Source of the DNA: Turnera subulata
Lineage: Eukaryota > Streptophyta > Magnoliopsida > Malpighiales > Passifloraceae
Direction of reading: 5' to 3'
Assembly: GCA_028386065.3 (NCBI GenBank)
Contig: JAKUCV010004467.1
Coordinates: 260,381 to 324,380, forward strand
Length of the DNA: 64,000 nucleotides
The position numbers were made by a program, and so were the translations under genes. This document shows positions 57,803-64,000 of this stretch, in pieces. The notes below the pieces were generated by a model. The model was not told the origin of the DNA. It ran no database searches and saw only the letters and a list, made by a program, of their open reading frames with translations. The number at the start of each line of letters is the position of its first letter. The stretch's first letter is position 1.

Positions 57803-60503
57803 GTCTGTTTCCATACATTTATTGGGTTCTGGATTTTAAAATGTAAAGAGAAGCCCATGGATATTGCTTAGCATTATGTATCCTATAGATTGTTTTATCT
57901 TGATTAGCCCATGGTTACTATGTTTATTAACCTACTGTCACACCAGTTTTATGTTTATAATTAGAACACTTGTTTCGTGAACCTGTCCACTGTGATATCT
58001 GTTTGTCAAAATTTCGAAGAAATTCTGAATATTTCAATTGATATACTTAACAAACCTTCAAATTCTCGTCTAAAAGAGCATGTAGAATGATGTCACGAGT
58101 GATGCAAGGTCAGCAACTTGATCGGTTTTCATGGCAATTAAGAATTTGCTCTTCTTAGTACTCCATAATCTTCTTTTCCGTTTTTTTGAGAATCCAATAA
58201 CTTGGAAATAGATTGCGGGCTTGACTTGATAAGGATTCAATTATTTGTGGTGCCCATAAGTTTCGGCTGGAGTACGCAATAAACTGGATATCAGCCCATA
58301 TTTGCATCCGATGTGGTCTTTATATTGTTACTTTTAATAATCATTAATTTACAGTACGAAAACTTATGAATGAAAAGAAATAAATGTCGAATTGAATGTT
58401 TTCATTCTCTATTATCTTTTAGACGAGAATTGATTGCTCATGGTGGGTAATAAACCAGGGTTGGTGAGTTGATTACTCATGGTGGGTACACATGCATATA
58501 GACTATAGATGATTTCATGATTCATCATGGCGTTAGCCTGACACAAGGCGCAGAATAAAACAAGCACGGTCCAAGACAGTCTTGCCTTAATCCATTTCGT
58601 TAATTTAATAACGTTCGTGAGAATAATTATGATAATAGTTTTCTTGAGCATTACAGTTGATCCGGTCGTCAAACCAAGAATATATGTTTATGCAACCTTT
58701 AGAATTTTGTGGCTTAATTAAGTCAACCCACTTTCCTTCCCATCCTTCCCTGCGTTGAGGTTGAACCAAGGGACTAATTATTTGCTCCTAAAGCTTCAAT
58801 CCTCCACTGGATAGAGAGGATGAAGCGGCTGCCACTACCAGTAACTCTCAAGTTGATATTTGAAAAATTCAAGATTCCTCTTGTCCAGCAAGAGACACCA
58901 CTGAGTCTGAGACGTATAGTGTCAGGGGAAAAAAAAAAAACAATGGTGTACTGTGACGAGTTGGCTTTCTGGTTAAGCCCCACAAGAAATTTTGCCCCCA
59001 ATAAAGAACAACTTGGCTCCGAATAGTGGCAGTCAGTGAACCTACTTTAACATATTTTATTAACAGTTTATGCTTATTAGTTAGTACTTAATACTTTAAG
59101 ATTATCTTTAGGACTTTTCTCCTCTGTTCAAGGTATCTTTTAGGACTTAGTGCTAGACATAACCAAAGAAATAATATAAACAAACATTCTTTTCGTTTCT
59201 GTGTTTAAGAAACTTCCCTCCTCCATCCTTTTATTTTTATTTTTCAAGAAAATTCTCTCATCCTCAATCTTTTACTCGTCTTTCTTCTCACCTTTAGACC
59301 AGCCCACCAAGGACAAAAGCCAGCAGATAAACTCCAAAGCAAAGAAAAGAAAAATCATGATATTCAAAATCTTAAAATTGCTACATTCCAACTAGGCAAC
59401 TACTTTCTCAGAACAGAATTTTAGCCACAAAAATTGTTCAAACTTATATTTTGTCGCTAGGAATGACAAAAAGGAATGTGACCATTGTTTCTTTTCTCAT
59501 AATTCAAATAAGAGTGTAAAAGTATTGAATAACTCCTAATCCAAAATATGACCATTTGTGGCGGTTGCTTCTCTGTTTTACTTAGCTCACTTTTAAGATT
59601 TCCGAATCAAGCTCCACACAAGTCCATGAGTTGAAGTATAAAATGCATAATCAGTGATCTCAAAACCTGTGCATTTGAATGTGAGCAGCAGCAGCACTGT
59701 CCCAATTCATATATGCCACAGAAAGAAATTTTGAGAAAGAAAAAATCCCACAATTTTCCTACAGCCAACTTGTCAAAAGAATTACAATGGCAGTTTCTAT
59801 GCTATAAAAATCTTCAATGGGAATCAAAGCGAGACATGGCGGCTCAGTCACAGCTCGCTAATGGACCTCATCATCAGCTGATAAAAGGCCTCAATTCCTA
59901 CTACTGTTACAAACAAACTCTTTGACCTGTGAGTAGCTACAAACTCACTCTGTGACTTGCGAGTTGTGACTGGGGAGTTGAAACTTTAGTCTGATCTTTG
60001 TCAACTGATACGGTGTAAATACAAACAGAATGACCATACGTATCATTAAGTTTCCTACACCTCTCGAATGAGATCCTCTCCTGTAAAGTTATGTCCTGTT
60101 CGTTGAATCGTGGCCATGATTTTCAAAATCATTGGTGAGAATTTATTTTTACCTTATTTAATTTTTTAAATTTTTCTTACCTTATATATTTTAGGGCCAT
60201 TGATTAAACAAATCAACGGTAGTTATTTAACAGGATCTCTCCTGTTGAATACTGTACATGACAGAATCCAAATCCGTTTTCAACTGTTCCTCTTTTCTTC
60301 TAGTAGCCCATGTGATGTGACATAACTTCTGATTTTGATACTTCCTGCCTCTTTCAAAGTTAGAAAAGCCCACCGCTTGGCCTTGCCAACATCTCTTCTG
60401 TCAAAACTCAAAGCAGACACCCAATTCCAATCTCCACCAAATTCTTACCCTTCTTCCACTTTCAAAACAGTACCTTAGCTTCATATTTCCCTGTACTGGG
60501 CAT
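57803..60503. other. Intergenic DNA between RCA and the receptor kinase
   Basis: 2.7 kb of mostly AT-rich sequence. Short ORFs (58820-59026, 59713-59925) show no family features. No repeat ends were recognised. Confidence 0.5.
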
Positions 60504-62570
60504 ATGGCCTATCTTCTACTAAATCTTTTCTCAGCTTTTCTCATTTTCTTCTCCTCAACCCAAGTCTCATGCCAGCCCGACGAGATCTTCTACTCTGGGT
60601 TCAAAGACGTTGGCACCAACATAACCTTAAGTGGAGTAGCCGAGATTGAAAAGAACGGTATCATTCGCTTAACCAATGACACTAGCAGATTATTGGGCCA
60701 TGCCTTCTACAGCTCTCCGTTTCGATTCAAGAACTCTAGTGCAGGCAAAGCCTTCTCCTTTTCAACCTCTTTCGCTTTAGCTATAGTACCCCAGTATCCA
60801 ACACTTGGTGGTCATGGCTTCGCCTTCACCATCTCAGCTACAAAAGATCTGAATGCTCTTCCTAGTCAGTATCTCGGGTTGCTCAACCCAGCTAACCACA
60901 CAACTAACCTCCTCGCGGTTGAGTTCGACACAGTTCAAGATTTCGAGTTCGGGGACATTAATGACAACCATGTCGGGATCGACATGAACAGCATGAAGTC
61001 TAACGCATCTGCAGCTGCAGCATATTACGCCGATGATTCCTCGAAGCGGAATCTTACACTCAAGGGTGGACATCCAATCCAGGTTTGGGTCGAGTACGAT
61101 TCAGCTCAAAGTCTGCTCAATGTGACCATGTCGCCAACTTCCAAGAAACCAAGATTGCCAATCCTGTCATATCCGGTGGATCTGTCCCCGCTGTTTAAAG
61201 AATACATGTACGTTGGCTTCTCTGCTTCCACAGGTCTGATCGCTAGCTCACACTACGTTCTTGGCTGGAGCTTCAAGGTAAATGGACAGCCTCAAGAACT
61301 GGATCTCTCTTCCTTGCCTTCGCTTCCGGGTCCCAAGAAGAATCACACAGGTTTAACTATTGGTGTTTCGGTTGCTTCAGTTTTTCTTGCAATTATTCTT
61401 GTCTCTGTTGCTGCTGCTTATGTGGTTAGAAGAATCAAGAATGCTGAAACAATTGAAGATTGGGAGCTGCACGTTGGGCCGCACCGGTATTCTTATCAAG
61501 AACTCAAGCAAGCAACTAATGGTTTTAGCGAGAAAGAGCTACTGGGGCGGGGTGGCTTCGGACAGGTTTATAGGGGTACATTGCCGGACTCGAAGATTCA
61601 GGTTGCAGTGAAGCGAGTTTCTAATGAATCAAAACAGGGCCTGCGTGAATATGTGTCGGAAATTGCCAGTATTGGTCGGCTTCGCCACAGGAATTTGGTT
61701 CAATTGGTGGGTTGGTGTAGGAGAAGAGATGATTTCCTTCTGGTTTATGATTACATGGCTAACGGTAGTTTAGACAGGCACTTGTTTGATGGAGCAAAGA
61801 GGGTTTTATGTTGGGAGCAGAGGTTCAAGATTATAAAGGATGTTGCTTCAGGGCTGCTTTATCTACATGAAGGCTATGAGCAAGTGGTTATTCACAGAGA
61901 TATTAAGGCCAGCAATGTTTTGCTTGACGAAGAGCTAACTGGTAGGCTTGGAGATTTTGGTCTTGCAAGATTATACGAACATGGGTCGAACCCAAATACC
62001 ACCAGGGTGGTGGGTACTTTGGGTTATCTAGCACCAGAGGTGCCAAGAACAGGGAAGGCCACGGCCAGCTCTGATGTGTATGCATTTGGTGCGCTTCTGC
62101 TTGAAGTTGTATGTGGTCGCAGGCCAATTGAACCCAGGGCGCCGCCTGAAGAACTGGTGTTGGTGGATTGGGTGGGGGAGAAATATAGGCAAGGGAGAGT
62201 GCTTGATGTGGTGGATCCCTCGCTGGGGGGAGAGTACAATGAAAGTGAGGTGGTGGTGGTGCTTAAGTTGGGACTTATGTGTTCCAATACTGCGCCAATC
62301 GCACGGCCTAGAATGAGGCAAGTGATGAGGTATTTGGCTGAGGAGATTGAGGTGCCTGAAAATTTGAGGAGCCCCGGTGTTTCTTTTGAGGAAGGGAAGG
62401 GGTTTAAGGAGGGGTTCAGTGATTTTGTCAATTCCTTCGCTTCTTCCTCGTTTGATAAAATGAGTCCTTCATTTTCTGGCAATGGAGACAGTGGTGGTAT
62501 GTATAGTTTTGCTTCACTTTCCACCTCCCCTCTTCCGCTCCTCGATAGCAGAGGATTGGAGACAAGATAG
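60504..62570 (+). CDS. L-type lectin-domain receptor kinase, LecRK-S.4-like
   Basis: Intronless ORF of 688 residues, usual for the family. Signal peptide 1-23; legume-lectin domain about 25-270 (GGHGFAFTI, LLAVEFDTV, DNHVGIDMNS); transmembrane helix about 283-308; kinase about 342-615. Kinase motifs are complete: glycine loop GRGGFGQVY (348-356), VAVK (Lys370), HRDIKASN (464-471), DFG (484-486) and APE (510-512), so it is an active-type RD kinase. The serine-rich tail ends at 688. Sequence details (SQYLGLLN, WCRRRDD, WELHVGPHRYSY) are closest to LecRK-S.4 among those I recall. Such kinases sit in the plasma membrane and signal in defence or stress; the ligand is unknown. The ATG follows a 5' leader without a clear TATA box. 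Confidence 0.92.
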   Translation: MAYLLLNLFSAFLIFFSSTQVSCQPDEIFYSGFKDVGTNITLSGVAEIEKNGIIRLTNDTSRLLGHAFYSSPFRFKNSSAGKAFSFSTSFALAIVPQYPTLGGHGFAFTISATKDLNALPSQYLGLLNPANHTTNLLAVEFDTVQDFEFGDINDNHVGIDMNSMKSNASAAAAYYADDSSKRNLTLKGGHPIQVWVEYDSAQSLLNVTMSPTSKKPRLPILSYPVDLSPLFKEYMYVGFSASTGLIASSHYVLGWSFKVNGQPQELDLSSLPSLPGPKKNHTGLTIGVSVASVFLAIILVSVAAAYVVRRIKNAETIEDWELHVGPHRYSYQELKQATNGFSEKELLGRGGFGQVYRGTLPDSKIQVAVKRVSNESKQGLREYVSEIASIGRLRHRNLVQLVGWCRRRDDFLLVYDYMANGSLDRHLFDGAKRVLCWEQRFKIIKDVASGLLYLHEGYEQVVIHRDIKASNVLLDEELTGRLGDFGLARLYEHGSNPNTTRVVGTLGYLAPEVPRTGKATASSDVYAFGALLLEVVCGRRPIEPRAPPEELVLVDWVGEKYRQGRVLDVVDPSLGGEYNESEVVVVLKLGLMCSNTAPIARPRMRQVMRYLAEEIEVPENLRSPGVSFEEGKGFKEGFSDFVNSFASSSFDKMSPSFSGNGDSGGMYSFASLSTSPLPLLDSRGLETR

Positions 62571-64000
62571 TGTTGAGTGAGAAATTGATTCGGATACATT
62601 GCTTTCTAACACTTCCACGCTTATGTTTCTGGTGAAAAGAGATGTCTATAGCAAATCTAGTACTAGTACATACAATGATGATTAATTGACTTCATCATTT
62701 TTGTTGCTCTCCGACACAAAGCATATAGTTTCCCAAGTTTCATTACCAACGCAATGTGGCCAAGCATTAGTCTCCCTTTGTCCATTTTCCATTCGGTTCA
62801 TTCACAAAGCTTCTTTCTGCTCTGATCTTTGTATGGAGGAAAAGAAATTGGGATGCTGCCTCGGGAATTATCCAGTCCAGTTTAGTGAAACGGCATTTTA
62901 GTTATGTACAAGACCGTGGGATTGAGTGTATTTTCATTCGCTTAATGGCATATTTCACCCCCTAATTTAGCACTCATTTTGAAAATGGCCCCTAGTTTTA
63001 TTTTCCACGAATTTGCACCTTAATTTGGCATTGATTGGGCTATTTTGGCCCTTGGTTATAATACTGAGGTGTAGCCGTGTAGGTATTCAGCCTAATAAAT
63101 AGTGACATGCCCCAAATTTTCATTTGATAAAAATTTTTTAAAACATTTTAAATGAATTTCAACACTTCCTAAAACCTATGTTCTCTCTGTAAACTATGAA
63201 GTTAAAACGTCCACCATTGTCAACCCATCGCCGTCACCACCAGACCTCCATCCCCACATCCATCATCATCCCTAGCATCTCTAGATTTATAGCCTCCCAC
63301 CTCCCTACACTAACGCTAAAACGAGTTTGTTTACTGGAAAAGTCTACTATGTCTTGGTGCTATTCACTCTCGCACAGAAAATAATCTCTTGAAAATCAAG
63401 AAAAACTAATTAATCTCTGCTCTTTTCTTGTAAGGCATGAGCCATGGACCATCTGATTGTTGAATTGTTCCCTTAGATTAGCGATGCCACATTCACTGAT
63501 TAATTAGATTAGCGATGCCACATTCACTTGATTAATCCTATATGATGGCTCTTTAAAAAATAATATAGCAATGGCATTTCTTAATTAGAATGTGTTTCTC
63601 ATTTTTTTGAAATCAAGAAAGATGACAATATAATACTGATCAGAAAAAGATGAGATTACAACGCTCGGGATGATTGTGAACTCACTAAAATATTGGTTTT
63701 CTTAAATAGGTTGCATATCTATTTTTCATTTGATGGGTTTCATTGTTATAAATAACAGAGAGGTCCTCTGCCCCAAGTTGCACTAGCTTGTCTTCATGCA
63801 CCAGTTTTTGTTCGTCCTTTTTCTTTTCTCTTTGGTTTTAAATTTGTTTCTTTGATTCATTACATTAACAGTGGGATTTGTAATACTTCTTCTGTTTCGA
63901 TCAAAGAATACTTAACTGTGGGATTTGTTCCCCATAATAAAATTTTCAAGAGAACAAGGCACAACGGAATTGTAGAAAGTTGAAAAGGTCTTTTTTTTGT
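62571..64000. other. 3' flank of the receptor kinase; short repeats only
   Basis: A tandem duplication of about 31 bp (TTAGATTAGCGATGCCACAT...) lies at 63473-63535. The phrase GGCATATTTCACCCCCTAA near 62947 resembles transposon ends, but no matching end was found. No gene is supported. Confidence 0.45.

Noticed and set aside
61903..62599. Long minus-strand ORFs under the receptor kinase
   Set aside because: Shadows of the well-supported kinase reading frame.

Overview
This 64-kb window is nuclear DNA of a flowering plant, most likely a eudicot. It carries intron-containing plant genes (a LAC4-type laccase, Rubisco activase with the plant-specific alpha/beta splice choice, an L-type lectin receptor kinase, a DUF3475/DUF668 PSI-type protein, an FLZ zinc-finger protein and a phytocystatin) in AT-rich DNA filled with retrotransposons. 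I cannot name the species from the sequence.

Layout. 1-1549: 3' part of a long LTR. 2638-2948: possible solo LTR. 4003-4988: LINE-derived insertion with a 13-bp duplication. 6230-7874: two-exon FLZ gene. 8927-19927: rearranged, palindromic copy of the long-LTR family. 20366-28558: small DNA transposon split by an LTR retrotransposon (element A, 20467-28105, duplication AAAGT). 30246-30623: phytocystatin. 31933-34301 (minus): six-exon laccase with a miR397-type site and an AC element upstream. 35341-36930: LINE tails and a long-TIR element. 37201-45699: a second LTR retrotransposon (element B, duplication AAAAC) with nearly identical LTRs. 46406-46705: hAT-like MITE. 48544-50034: PSI-like gene. 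50770-53500: LINE relic split by a Harbinger-like element that holds an 80-bp minisatellite. 55232-57802: Rubisco activase. 60504-62570: LecRK-S.4-like receptor kinase.

The most unusual system is the long-LTR family (window-start LTR, palindromic copy, A and B). LTRs are about 2.6-4.0 kb, internal regions only about 2.4-2.8 kb, and gag-pol is absent. Each intact internal region instead carries two ORFs on the strand opposite to the LTRs, each with its own TATA box. ORF-A (125 aa) is a basic protein with a probable helical C-terminus. ORF-B (227 aa) has an unknown N-terminal half joined to a truncated LINE-type endonuclease (EEP) segment. Short palindromes lie between the polypurine tract and ORF-A, and one shows a paired base change between copies. 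A-type LTRs also carry an array of small GGGAT-N4-ATCCC palindromes.

The host genes are independent units. Laccase (lignin polymerisation), Rubisco activase (photosynthesis) and the receptor kinase (plasma-membrane signalling) do not form a cluster. Calls rest on reading the sequence and on family knowledge; no database search was run.
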